Below, piece after piece: positions 43,851 to 51,948 of a stretch of DNA of 64,000 nucleotides (positions are counted from its first letter, which is position 1; each line of letters begins with the position of its first letter). The notes beneath the pieces were generated by a model. That model searched no databases, was not told the DNA's origin, and saw only the letters and a program-made list of their open reading frames with translations. This stretch comes from Selenomonas ruminantium subsp. ruminantium ATCC 12561 (GTDB lineage: Bacteria; Bacillota; Negativicutes; Selenomonadales; Selenomonadaceae). Both the position numbers and the translations under genes were made by a program. The stretch lies in assembly GCF_000424065.1 (NCBI RefSeq), contig NZ_AUJE01000007.1:1-64000 (forward strand), given 5' to 3'.

Positions 43851-43876
43851 GGCCTTCCCGCAGGGGAGGGCCTTTA
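43851..43876 (+). terminator. Weak terminator before hslO
   Basis: GGCCTTCCC pairs with GGGAGGGCC (one G-U), followed by only TTTA, so read-through into hslO is likely. Confidence 0.6.
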
Positions 43877-43896
43877 TTATTGAGAGGAAAGATGTA

Positions 43897-44775
43897 ATGA
43901 AAGACCATTTAGTAAAAGCCACCGCCGATGGTGTACGCATTTATGCGGCAGTGACTACGGATTTAGTAAATGAGGCGATTCGCCGCCATGACTGCTATCC
44001 GGTGGCGGCAGCAGCCCTGGGGCGCACGATGACCGGGGCACTTTTGCTCGCGGCCAACCTCAAGAACAAGGAAGCGCTGACGGTGAAGTTTAACGGTGGC
44101 GGCCCTCTGGGGATTGTTACTGCCGATGCTACGCCGGAAGGTTATGTGCGCGGCTATGTGGGCAATCCCCATGTGAACCTGCCGCTCAATGACAAAGGCA
44201 AGATTGATGTGGGTGGCGGTGTTGGCACGAATGGTACCGTGTCCGTGACCCGCTTTACGGGCCTTAGAAATCCCATTACGGGCAGCTGCGAAATCACCGA
44301 TGGCGAAATTGCCGACGATTTGACGAAGTACCTCTATGTTTCCGAGCAGACGCCGTCCAGTATCGGTCTGGGCGTTCTGGTGAATCCGGACTTCAAGTGC
44401 ATTGGGGCGGGCGGTTTCTTTATCCAGCCGCTGCCGGATGCGACAGAGGAATGTATCTCGAAGCTTGAAGCCAACCTGCAGAAGGTGAATTCCGTTTCGC
44501 ATATGGTGGAGAAGGGCTACTCGGCTAAGGATATCATTGCGGAAATGCTGCAGGGCTTTGACATCAACTATATGTCGGAAACGGATTTGGCCTTCAAGTG
44601 CCACTGTTCCAAGGAAATGCTCTTTAATGTGCTCATCAGCCTGGGCAAAGAGGATTTGGACAGTCTGGTTGCCGATGGCAAGGCGGAAGTTTCCTGTCAT
44701 TTCTGCAATGAGAAGTATGAATTTACCGGCGAAGAACTGCAGGAACTGGCGGCAGCTGCCGATAAAGTGCGCTGA
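43897..44775 (+). CDS. hslO: Redox-regulated chaperone Hsp33
   Basis: Hsp33 is a holdase activated when its zinc-binding cysteines are oxidised. The 292-residue protein starts MKDHLVKATADGVRIYA, contains LTVKFNGGGPLG, and has the four C-terminal zinc cysteines as CHC near residue 236 and CHFC near residue 267. I use the ATG at 43897, with GAGAGGA before it; the frame is open 130 bp further upstream through the phosphodiesterase gene, but without a ribosome site. Confidence 0.95.
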   Translation: MKDHLVKATADGVRIYAAVTTDLVNEAIRRHDCYPVAAAALGRTMTGALLLAANLKNKEALTVKFNGGGPLGIVTADATPEGYVRGYVGNPHVNLPLNDKGKIDVGGGVGTNGTVSVTRFTGLRNPITGSCEITDGEIADDLTKYLYVSEQTPSSIGLGVLVNPDFKCIGAGGFFIQPLPDATEECISKLEANLQKVNSVSHMVEKGYSAKDIIAEMLQGFDINYMSETDLAFKCHCSKEMLFNVLISLGKEDLDSLVADGKAEVSCHFCNEKYEFTGEELQELAAAADKVR

Positions 44776-44790
44776 TATACCACTTTAGAG

Positions 44791-44820
44791 AAGAGCGGGT
44801 CTTGCAAGACCCGCTCTTTT
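44791..44820 (+). terminator. Terminator of hslO
   Basis: A 13-bp perfect stem AAGAGCGGGTCTT / AAGACCCGCTCTT, ending in Ts. The top of the hairpin (TTGCAA) doubles as the -35 box of the next promoter. Confidence 0.9.
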
Positions 44821-44830
44821 AGCGTATAAT
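44802..44830 (+). promoter_or_regulatory. Promoter of the LuxR-type regulator inside the hslO terminator
   Basis: TTGCAA (44802-44807), a 17-bp spacer and consensus TATAAT (44825-44830). Confidence 0.65.
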
Positions 44831-44893
44831 GAATCTGTTGTGTTATGTGTGTGATGTGTTAATTTCATATTTCCCCAAGAAAGGCAGGAATGT

Positions 44894-45682
44894 ATGCTGC
44901 AACTGAATGAACAGGAATGCTGGCAGATGTCTACTGGACTTACGCGGATTATGTCCGCCTCCGTGGATGAATTCCGGCATACAGTGTTCGAAGTGCTGAG
45001 TGAGGTTGCTCCTTTTGACTGCGGTATTTCTTATGTGGTAAAGAACGAACCAGACAAAAAACATTGTCTGGAACCGATGGCATATCCCCATGCCAAATTC
45101 GTTCCCACCGTCGCAGAAATTTTTAAGGCGGCTGACCTGGCACATAAATCCAGCGTTTACACCACGTTGGAGTGGCAAAAAAAATCATTGGTGTTCCGCG
45201 ATTCGGATATGTTCAGCAATGAATTTTTATCCCATACGGAAATTGGTCAACTGATTAGCAATGAATGGGGCATGAGTTATGCCTGCAAATTGTTTTTGGT
45301 ACATCATGGTCTGCTCTTAGGCAAATTCTGGCTGTTGCGTCGTAAAGAAAGTGGCAACTTTGATGAGAAGGAACTGTTCCGGATGCGCCTGCTCGAACCC
45401 CTGATTACCCGTCGTATTTATGAATTCCATCCCCAAAATGCCAAGGGACAGCTGGCTAAAAAGATTTTGATTGAGCGTTTTGGCCTCACGGACAGAGAGC
45501 GGCAGATTACCGGTCTTATCTGTCGTGGTATGACTAATCATCAGATTGCGGATAAATTGTTCTGTGCTGAAGCCACGGTGAAGAAGCACATATCTTCGAT
45601 TGCGAAGAAGATGAATGTATCCAACCGCACAGAAATCTTCCATTGCTGTGTGATGGAAAAAGCGGTGCAAAGTTTTATTTGA
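44894..45682 (+). CDS. LuxR-family transcriptional regulator
   Basis: A 262-residue regulator with a C-terminal LuxR/GerE-type helix-turn-helix (about 197-255): LTDRERQITGLICRGMTNHQ followed by IADKLFCAEATVKKHISSIAKKMNV. The N-terminal 190 residues are unrecognised, with no receiver-type phosphorylation site seen, and may bind a small ligand. The ATG follows AGGCAGGA. It is transcribed alone, before the tRNA gene, and its targets are unknown; autoregulation is possible. Confidence 0.85.
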   Translation: MLQLNEQECWQMSTGLTRIMSASVDEFRHTVFEVLSEVAPFDCGISYVVKNEPDKKHCLEPMAYPHAKFVPTVAEIFKAADLAHKSSVYTTLEWQKKSLVFRDSDMFSNEFLSHTEIGQLISNEWGMSYACKLFLVHHGLLLGKFWLLRRKESGNFDEKELFRMRLLEPLITRRIYEFHPQNAKGQLAKKILIERFGLTDRERQITGLICRGMTNHQIADKLFCAEATVKKHISSIAKKMNVSNRTEIFHCCVMEKAVQSFI

Positions 45683-45700
45683 TTTTTTTTGAAAAAGCCC

Positions 45701-45729
45701 TTGACGAGTGTAAAGCTAAGTGTTATTAT
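45701..45729 (+). promoter_or_regulatory. Promoter of the tRNA-Lys gene
   Basis: TTGACG (45701-45706), a 17-bp spacer and TATTAT (45724-45729). Confidence 0.75.
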
Positions 45730-45757
45730 ATTACATGTCCTTGAGAACAGGGCTAAC

Positions 45758-45833
<76 letters not shown>

Positions 45834-45845
45834 TTTGAAAATTGC

Positions 45846-45876
45846 AAGCTCTTAGGCATAGCCTGAGAGCTTTTCT
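45846..45876 (+). terminator. Terminator of tRNA-Lys
   Basis: AAGCTCTTAGGC pairs with GCCTGAGAGCTT (one G-U) around ATA, followed by TTC. Confidence 0.8.
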
Positions 45877-45902
45877 TGTATTATCGGCAATGAGGGACAA
45901 AG

Positions 45903-46613
45903 ATGAAGGATGAAACCATCGCCAAAATCAAAGAGGAAACAGAAGGCTGGGCCTATATGGCCGCCTTGCCGGAAGAGTGGCATGGCTTTACCTTAAAGCG
46001 GGAGCCGGTCATCGGCAAGGATAAATATGATTTGTATGCCTATGTCAATGAGGAATGGCATAAGAGTGCCATCGTTTATTTCCATGAGGAAACTCATGAG
46101 TACAAGGTGCGGCTGAAAATCGGGCTGATTGAATTTGCCCGCATTGAGTTTATCACGGCGAAACTTTCTGTGTTTGAGGAGCTTTTGGTTGCACAGTTTG
46201 AACAGGTGCTCAAGGATATGGCGCAGTTTAATCCGGCCACCCTCAGCAGCATTGTCAGGGGACTCAACCTGCCGGAATGGCAGTATGGCCTTGATTTGCC
46301 TGCGGAAAATGAAGGCTTTGAACTCTTTATCCGCCCGGCGGAACCCGTCAAAATCAACAATGGTTCCTATATCGTCATTGATTACGTGGATTTTACGCTG
46401 GTGAGCAGTTTTACGGTTTATTATAATATCTACCGGGATGAATTCTTCTCCGAGGCGCGGATTTGGAACATTCCCGATGTAAATTACGACTTTGACTCCA
46501 GTGACCTGCGGGAACTGGAAGAAAAACTGAGCAGCCGCATGCCCGCCCGCCTGCAGCAGGTCAGAAAATGGGCAGAGGAACAGAAGGAGCAGATACATTA
46601 TGGTAATAATTGA
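45903..46613 (+). CDS. Protein of unknown function, paired with a nucleoid-associated protein
   Basis: I do not recognise this 236-residue protein. It is soluble, acidic and rich in aromatic residues, with repeated strand-like segments (KYDLYAYVNEEWHKSAIVYF; YIVIDYVDFTLVSSFTVYYN) and a helical C-terminal end (LRELEEKLSSRMPARLQQVR). AGGGA stands before the ATG at 45903. Its end overlaps the next gene by 14 bases, so it is coupled to the nucleoid-associated protein and may work with it. Confidence 0.72.
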   Translation: MKDETIAKIKEETEGWAYMAALPEEWHGFTLKREPVIGKDKYDLYAYVNEEWHKSAIVYFHEETHEYKVRLKIGLIEFARIEFITAKLSVFEELLVAQFEQVLKDMAQFNPATLSSIVRGLNLPEWQYGLDLPAENEGFELFIRPAEPVKINNGSYIVIDYVDFTLVSSFTVYYNIYRDEFFSEARIWNIPDVNYDFDSSDLRELEEKLSSRMPARLQQVRKWAEEQKEQIHYGNN

Positions 46614-47601
46614 TAAGGCAATTTTACATATCCTGGACTTTAACTCCGGCATGACGGTGTATTCGGATGAAGAACTCACGGTGCAGGACAGCATTGAAAC
46701 CTTCCTGCTCAAACACATCGAAAAATCCTGGGGCAGCCAGGATGCCAAGCCGGGAACGTTTTATGACGACAGCCATTGTGCCCAGCTGGTCAAGGAATAT
46801 CTGGGCGGCGAAATGAGCTTCGTGCCGTTTTCCAAGGAGCTTGCCAAGAAACTCGAAGATGCTTTCGTCCATGCTGAGGAAATGGCTTCGAGTGATGTGA
46901 TTGTGGCCGATGTGCGCATTGATGACCGGCGGCAGATTGTGATTTTCAAGTCAAACAGCCATATCGGCTACACCCATCAGGTCAATCAGACGGAAGCGGG
47001 CATCAAGAACGAAATCATCAATCATTATTCGATTATGCCGAATCTCTCGCAAAAGATGGAGGAATTTGCCTTTATCGACACGGAGAGCAAGGAAATCTCG
47101 GTCACGGCGAAAAAATACACCATTGACGGCAACAGCATTCTGGTATTCCCCGAAATCCTCTTGGAATGCAGCCTGACCCCATCGCCGAAGGAGGCCATCA
47201 AGAACCTCAGCAAGACGGCAGCGAAAGTCGCTGAGGCTTATGGGCAGGACAAGGTGGCCACGGAAGCGGCGGTCAAGAGCTATGTAACGGAGAACATGCA
47301 GAATACTGACGAGTTGGATTTGGTGGAAGCCGGCAAGGAAATCTTCAAGGAAAATCCTTCCATGCAGGCAGATTTTGACAATGCCATCAAGGAGGCAGGC
47401 TTTACGGAGCCGGTGAAGATGGACCAGGAAGCTACCATCAAGAAGATGTGCAAGCATAAGCTCAAGACCGATACGGGCATTGAACTGACGATTCCCTCGG
47501 AGTATTTTGACAATACGGAGTTCATGGAGTTCCATAACAATGAAGATGGGACGCTGTCGATTATGCTCAAGCATATCGGCAATATCGTAAATCGTGGCTG
47601 A
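46600..47601 (+). CDS. Nucleoid-associated protein, NA37/YejK family
   Basis: A 333-residue member of the 37-kDa nucleoid-associated family (NdpA/YejK). The N-terminal IDKAILHILDF, the central FKSNSHIGYTHQV, NHYSIMPN and the C-terminal ECSLTPSPKEAIKNL segments support this. These proteins bind nucleoid DNA; their role is poorly defined, and some lie in phage-defence or stress islands. ATG with AAGGAG before it lies inside the previous gene. Confidence 0.75.
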   Translation: MVIIDKAILHILDFNSGMTVYSDEELTVQDSIETFLLKHIEKSWGSQDAKPGTFYDDSHCAQLVKEYLGGEMSFVPFSKELAKKLEDAFVHAEEMASSDVIVADVRIDDRRQIVIFKSNSHIGYTHQVNQTEAGIKNEIINHYSIMPNLSQKMEEFAFIDTESKEISVTAKKYTIDGNSILVFPEILLECSLTPSPKEAIKNLSKTAAKVAEAYGQDKVATEAAVKSYVTENMQNTDELDLVEAGKEIFKENPSMQADFDNAIKEAGFTEPVKMDQEATIKKMCKHKLKTDTGIELTIPSEYFDNTEFMEFHNNEDGTLSIMLKHIGNIVNRG

Positions 47602-47613
47602 TAGGAGATTGCT

Positions 47614-49413
47614 ATGCAAGTAAATGGCGATTTAGCCAATATCAAAACGTATATTCTGAAAAAACTCAAGGCCCTCTATGATATGCGGGTGCCCATCGGG
47701 CAGATTTCCACGCGGGAACTCAACGAGGAAATGCTGGCCATCACCGAGGATACAGACAGGGAAGTGGCGGTATACCTGAACCGTCAGGGCAAGGTCGTGC
47801 AGGTATCCTTGGGCGATACCGCGACGGTGGACTTGCCGGAGTTCAAGCAAAAGACCCGCTCGGATTTGCGTCTGTCGGGGATTCGCTGCATTCATACCCA
47901 TCCGAGCGGGGATGTGCGCCTGAGTGCGCCGGATTTATCCTCCCTGCGCCGTCTGCGCTTTGACTGCATGGCGGCCATTGGACGCAAGGACAAAAAGATT
48001 ATCGGCTGCCTGGCGTTCTTTGCGGGCGAAATGAGCGAGGACGGCACGCAGCTGTTGACCCAGTATGGCCCTGCAGAGGATAAGATACTCGCGCAAATCA
48101 ATTTGAATCTGTTGGTCACGGTGGTCAATAAAAAATTGGCGGCCCAGAGCACCAAGAGCACCGATGATGAAGTAGAGCGGGCCATCCTTGCCGGTGTGGA
48201 ACGTCCTGGAAGCAGCTGGCCTATTGAAGAATCCATGGCGGAACTTGAACGCCTTGCCGATACGGCCGGCGCCAAGGTTGTAGCTACCTTTACCCAGCGC
48301 AAGGAAAAGCCGGATGCGGCGTTTTTCTTAGGCCGCGGGAAGGTCAATGAGCTGGCGATGGAGATTCAGAATTTAGAAGCGACTCTCCTGATTCTCGATG
48401 ATGAACTGACGCCTTCCCAACAGCGCAATCTGGAACGGATGTTAGGCGTCAAGGTCATTGACCGCACGGCGTTGATTCTCGATATCTTTGCCCAGCGGGC
48501 GCGCTCCCGTGAGGGTAAGCTGCAGGTAGAACTGGCGCAACTCCGCTATAATCTGCCCCGGCTTAGCGGACAGGGCCTGGCACTATCCCGCCTCGGCGGC
48601 GGTATTGGTACCCGCGGCCCCGGTGAAACCAAACTCGAAGTGGACAGACGGCGGATTTACAGCAAGATTCACGATATCGAAGAACAGATTGACGGCATGA
48701 AGAAAAGCCGCAGCCTGCACCGCAAGCGCCGCAAGGAGTCGCAGATTCCCCTCGTGGCCCTGGTGGGCTATACCAATGCGGGCAAGTCCACACTCTTAAA
48801 CAAGCTTACAGGTTCCGAGGTTTTTGCCGAAGATAAGCTCTTTGCGACCCTTGACCCGACAACCCGCCATCTGCAGCTGCCGGAAAAGCAGGAGATACTG
48901 CTGACCGATACCGTAGGCTTTATCCAAAAACTGCCCCATACCCTGGTCAAGGCTTTCCGGGCAACCTTGGAGGAAGTGCAGGAAGCCGATTTGCTCCTGC
49001 ATGTGGTCGATTGCAGCAATGAAAATCTCGAAGCCCAGATTGAAGCCGTGGTGGCGGTGCTCAAAGAACTGGAAGCAGACGGCAAGCCCGTGCTCTATGT
49101 CTTTAACAAGGCGGACCAGCTTGCGAATCCCCATATAAGAGAACAGCTCTTACATGGGCGCGATGGCGTCTTTATCTCGGCTATGACGGGAGAAAATCTC
49201 GATGCCCTGCAGCGGCGTATCGAAGGCTTTTTCCAGGAAAGTCAGGTGCGCATGACGCTCTTGATTCCCTATGATGAAGGGGCGGCAGTCACGAAACTGC
49301 ATAAATTAAACGCCGTGGTGGAAACGGCGTATGAGGAGACAGGCACGAAGGTGGAAGTGCGCCTGCCCTTATCGGAAAAAGATAATTTCACAAAGTATGA
49401 ATTAAAGGAGTAA
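47614..49413 (+). CDS. hflX: GTPase HflX with N-terminal JAMM-like domain
   Basis: HflX rescues stalled ribosomes by splitting subunits. The 599-residue protein is about 170 residues longer than E. coli HflX. The HflX part (about 190-599) has the Gly-rich [21 protein letters not shown] motif, P-loop [19 protein letters not shown] and NKAD. The N-terminal 180 residues carry a JAMM/RadC-type metal motif H-x-H-P-x6-S-x2-D: His94, His96, Ser104 and Asp107 in [15 protein letters not shown]. Similar long forms exist in related Firmicutes; peptidase activity is not known. It starts 12 bp after the nucleoid-associated gene. Confidence 0.92.
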   Translation: MQVNGDLANIKTYILKKLKALYDMRVPIGQISTRELNEEMLAITEDTDREVAVYLNRQGKVVQVSLGDTATVDLPEFKQKTRSDLRLSGIRCIHTHPSGDVRLSAPDLSSLRRLRFDCMAAIGRKDKKIIGCLAFFAGEMSEDGTQLLTQYGPAEDKILAQINLNLLVTVVNKKLAAQSTKSTDDEVERAILAGVERPGSSWPIEESMAELERLADTAGAKVVATFTQRKEKPDAAFFLGRGKVNELAMEIQNLEATLLILDDELTPSQQRNLERMLGVKVIDRTALILDIFAQRARSREGKLQVELAQLRYNLPRLSGQGLALSRLGGGIGTRGPGETKLEVDRRRIYSKIHDIEEQIDGMKKSRSLHRKRRKESQIPLVALVGYTNAGKSTLLNKLTGSEVFAEDKLFATLDPTTRHLQLPEKQEILLTDTVGFIQKLPHTLVKAFRATLEEVQEADLLLHVVDCSNENLEAQIEAVVAVLKELEADGKPVLYVFNKADQLANPHIREQLLHGRDGVFISAMTGENLDALQRRIEGFFQESQVRMTLLIPYDEGAAVTKLHKLNAVVETAYEETGTKVEVRLPLSEKDNFTKYELKE

Positions 49414-49420
49414 GTTTACA

Positions 49421-50665
49421 TTGGCTTTTTCACAGAAAATCGTTGACCTCAAAAAAGAAGTATTGGCAGAGTCGCAGGAGCTCTTTGCACATGTGGACGC
49501 GATTGCCGAGGAAAACACGCTGAAGGTGCTCGATGCCATGCGTGAATGCAAGGTTTCGGACGCGCATTTCAACACGACTTCCGGCTATGCCTATGACGAT
49601 ATCGGCCGCAGCAAGCTCGAAGAACTCTATGCGAAAATCTTTGGTGCGGAACGCGCTTTGGTGCGCACGCAGTTTGTGTCAGGCACCCATGCACTCGCTA
49701 CGGTGCTGTTCGGCATCCTGCGTCCCGGCGACGAGCTCGTATCGCTGACGGGCAAGCCCTATGATACCATGCAGACGGTTATCGGCTATGACAATCCCAG
49801 CCCCGGTTCCCTCAAGGAATTCGGCGTGCTCTATAACGAACTGTCCATGATTGATGGCAAAGTCGATATGGACGGCATCAAAAACGTCATCACCGACAAG
49901 ACCAAGATGGTGGAGATTCAGCGCTCCCGCGGCTACAGCATGAGAAATCCTCTGTCCATCGAGGATATCAAGGCCATCTGCGCCGAAGTGCACCGCCTTA
50001 AGCCGGACTGCATCTGCTTTGTGGATAACTGCTATGGCGAGTTTGTGGATACGTTGGAGCCGACGCAGGTGGGTGCAGATATTATGGCCGGTTCCCTGAT
50101 TAAAAACCCCGGTGGCGGCATTGCGCCGACGGGCGGCTATATCGTCGGCAAGGATAAATTGGTGGAACTGGCTTCCTATCGTCTGACGGCACCGGGCATG
50201 GGTGATGAACTGGGCGCAAGCCTCGCCAACAACCGCCTGCTGTTCCAGGGCTTGTTCCTAGCTCCCCATGTGGTGGCGCAGTCCATCAAGGGCGCCATCT
50301 TTGCCGCCGGCATGTTTGCCCGCTTAGGCTATAAGACGCTGCCGCTGCCCACGGATGTGCGCGGCGATATCATTCAGGCCATCGAGCTCGGCACGGCCGA
50401 AAAGATGGTAGCCTTCTGCGGCGGCATTCAGAAGTATTCCCCGGTGGATTCCTATGCAGCACCGGAGCCTTGGGATATGCCGGGCTATGCCGACCAGATT
50501 ATCATGGCGGCAGGTACTTTCGTGCAGGGCGCATCCATTGAATTCAGTGCCGACGGCCCGATGCGCGCACCTTACAACGTCTATTTGCAGGGCGGCCTGA
50601 CTTTTGAACATGCCGTTATCGGCATTATGGGCGCCGCGCAGGCCATTGAGGATTTGGACAAGTAA
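49421..50665 (+). CDS. Methionine gamma-lyase-family PLP enzyme (YnbB-like)
   Basis: A 414-residue pyridoxal-phosphate enzyme of the family once called aluminium-resistance proteins. The N-terminal block DAHFNTTSGYAYDDIGR, the RTQFVSGTHALATVLFG segment, CFVDNCYGEF and the PLP-lysine region AGSLIKNPGGGIAPTGGYI are diagnostic. A cystathionine or methionine lyase activity is presumed, not shown. It follows hflX by seven bases, the same neighbours as ynbA-ynbB in Bacillus. TTG start with AAAGGAG ten bases before. Confidence 0.9.
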   Translation: MAFSQKIVDLKKEVLAESQELFAHVDAIAEENTLKVLDAMRECKVSDAHFNTTSGYAYDDIGRSKLEELYAKIFGAERALVRTQFVSGTHALATVLFGILRPGDELVSLTGKPYDTMQTVIGYDNPSPGSLKEFGVLYNELSMIDGKVDMDGIKNVITDKTKMVEIQRSRGYSMRNPLSIEDIKAICAEVHRLKPDCICFVDNCYGEFVDTLEPTQVGADIMAGSLIKNPGGGIAPTGGYIVGKDKLVELASYRLTAPGMGDELGASLANNRLLFQGLFLAPHVVAQSIKGAIFAAGMFARLGYKTLPLPTDVRGDIIQAIELGTAEKMVAFCGGIQKYSPVDSYAAPEPWDMPGYADQIIMAAGTFVQGASIEFSADGPMRAPYNVYLQGGLTFEHAVIGIMGAAQAIEDLDK

Positions 50666-50683
50666 AACTAAATGTAGCAACTC

Positions 50684-50713
50684 TTTACAAAAAGCATAAA
50701 AATAAGGTATGAT
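50684..50713 (+). promoter_or_regulatory. Promoter of the acyltransferase-GH84 pair
   Basis: TTTACA (50684-50689), an 18-bp spacer and TATGAT (50708-50713), placed before the hairpin at 50720-50748. Confidence 0.5.
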
Positions 50714-50719
50714 AAAGGA

Positions 50720-50748
50720 GCAGGGATGGCGCAGGCCGCCCTGCTTTT
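50720..50748 (+). terminator. Terminator or attenuator before the acyltransferase gene
   Basis: GCAGGG pairs with CCCTGC, followed by TTTT. It may end the lyase transcript or attenuate the transcript from the promoter just upstream. Confidence 0.6.
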
Positions 50749-50781
50749 CTGCGATAATAGTGGTTTAGAATAGAGGTTGTT

Positions 50782-51936
50782 ATGTTAATCGAATTTAAGA
50801 ATAAACGGCGGCTGCCCGCCGTAGACATCTTCCGGGGATTGGCTATTGCCATAATGCTGCTGGTCAATTCCCTGCCGAACTTTGAACAGGCTTATCCGCT
50901 GCTTCTGCATGCACCTTGGGCGGGGCTCACGCTGGCGGATTTGGCTTTCCCAGGGTTTGTCTTCATTATGGGGGCAGCAGGGGCTTTGTGGTTTCCTAAG
51001 CATAAAGGGGACAATCCATGGGATAAGTTCAATATCATCTTCCGGCGCTCGGCGCTGTTGATTTTGTTGGGCATCGTATTGAACCAGCTGCCGCTCTTAT
51101 TGCAGCATATTTTTTATCCGCCTGCCGGTGTTTCCCTATGGACGGATATTGCTGAACATGGCCGGGTGCTGGGCGTTCTTCAGCGACTTGGTTTGGTGTA
51201 TTTTTTTGGTATGATTATCACCTGGTGGCTGCGCAGTGAAAAACTGATTGCCATTATGGCGTTATTGCTTTTGTTCTTGTCCTCTACCTGTTTTCATCTT
51301 TACGATACCACCAATCCGTTCAGTCCGGACAACAACATCAGCATGCTGATTGATGGCTTGTTCCCCGGTGCGGCCCATTGTTATCAGGGAAAGGCGTTTG
51401 ACCCGGAGGGGCTTTATGGGACAATTGCGGCTACGGCGTCCTTTTTGTGGGGAATGCTGGCAGGGCGGCAGTTGACCTTGGAAAGCGCGCCTGTGTTTGA
51501 GCGTGTGCTGTTGCTCTTGGTTAGCGGTACGGTATTGTTGATTGTGGGTGGTGCCTGGAGCTATTTGGACATTATCAGTAAACAGCTGTGGACGGCGCCT
51601 TATGTGCTGCTGACCAGTGGCGGCTTCATGTTGCTGTTGGGACTTTTGCAGATGTCGTGCAGTCTGTTTCCTGATTTTACGGAGTGGCTTTTTACGCCGT
51701 TCCGCTTATTGGGGCATAATCCGCTGTTTATGTTTGTCGTTCCGGATAGAATATTGTTGTTCCTTTGGTATCTGCCGGTTCAGGGTGTGCCGGTTTATGT
51801 CTGGCTTTGGCAAAATACATTGCTGGGAGTATTGGGCGCACCGCTCAGTATACTATTTTATGCCGCGCTTTGGGTAGCGCTTTGGCTGCCGGTGGCCAAT
51901 TTCCTGTATAAGCGGCAAATTATTTTCAAGCTGTAA
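50782..51936 (+). CDS. Membrane acyltransferase, heparan-alpha-glucosaminide N-acetyltransferase-like
   Basis: A 384-residue membrane protein with about ten helices. The N-terminal AVDIFRGLAIAIMLLVNSLP and the HAPWAGLTLADLAFPGFVF segment, whose His is the acetyl-acceptor candidate, match the HGSNAT/DUF5009 family that moves acetyl groups across membranes onto terminal glucosamine. The paired GH84 gene just after it supports an amino-sugar role, possibly in envelope glycan modification or recycling. The ATG follows AGAGG. Confidence 0.82.
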   Translation: MLIEFKNKRRLPAVDIFRGLAIAIMLLVNSLPNFEQAYPLLLHAPWAGLTLADLAFPGFVFIMGAAGALWFPKHKGDNPWDKFNIIFRRSALLILLGIVLNQLPLLLQHIFYPPAGVSLWTDIAEHGRVLGVLQRLGLVYFFGMIITWWLRSEKLIAIMALLLLFLSSTCFHLYDTTNPFSPDNNISMLIDGLFPGAAHCYQGKAFDPEGLYGTIAATASFLWGMLAGRQLTLESAPVFERVLLLLVSGTVLLIVGGAWSYLDIISKQLWTAPYVLLTSGGFMLLLGLLQMSCSLFPDFTEWLFTPFRLLGHNPLFMFVVPDRILLFLWYLPVQGVPVYVWLWQNTLLGVLGAPLSILFYAALWVALWLPVANFLYKRQIIFKL

Positions 51937-51948
51937 GAGGAGGTTCTG

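Noticed and set aside
45834-45902. Phage or island attachment site at the 3' end of tRNA-Lys
   Set aside because: No integrase gene and no repeat of the tRNA end was seen downstream; the genes that follow look chromosomal.
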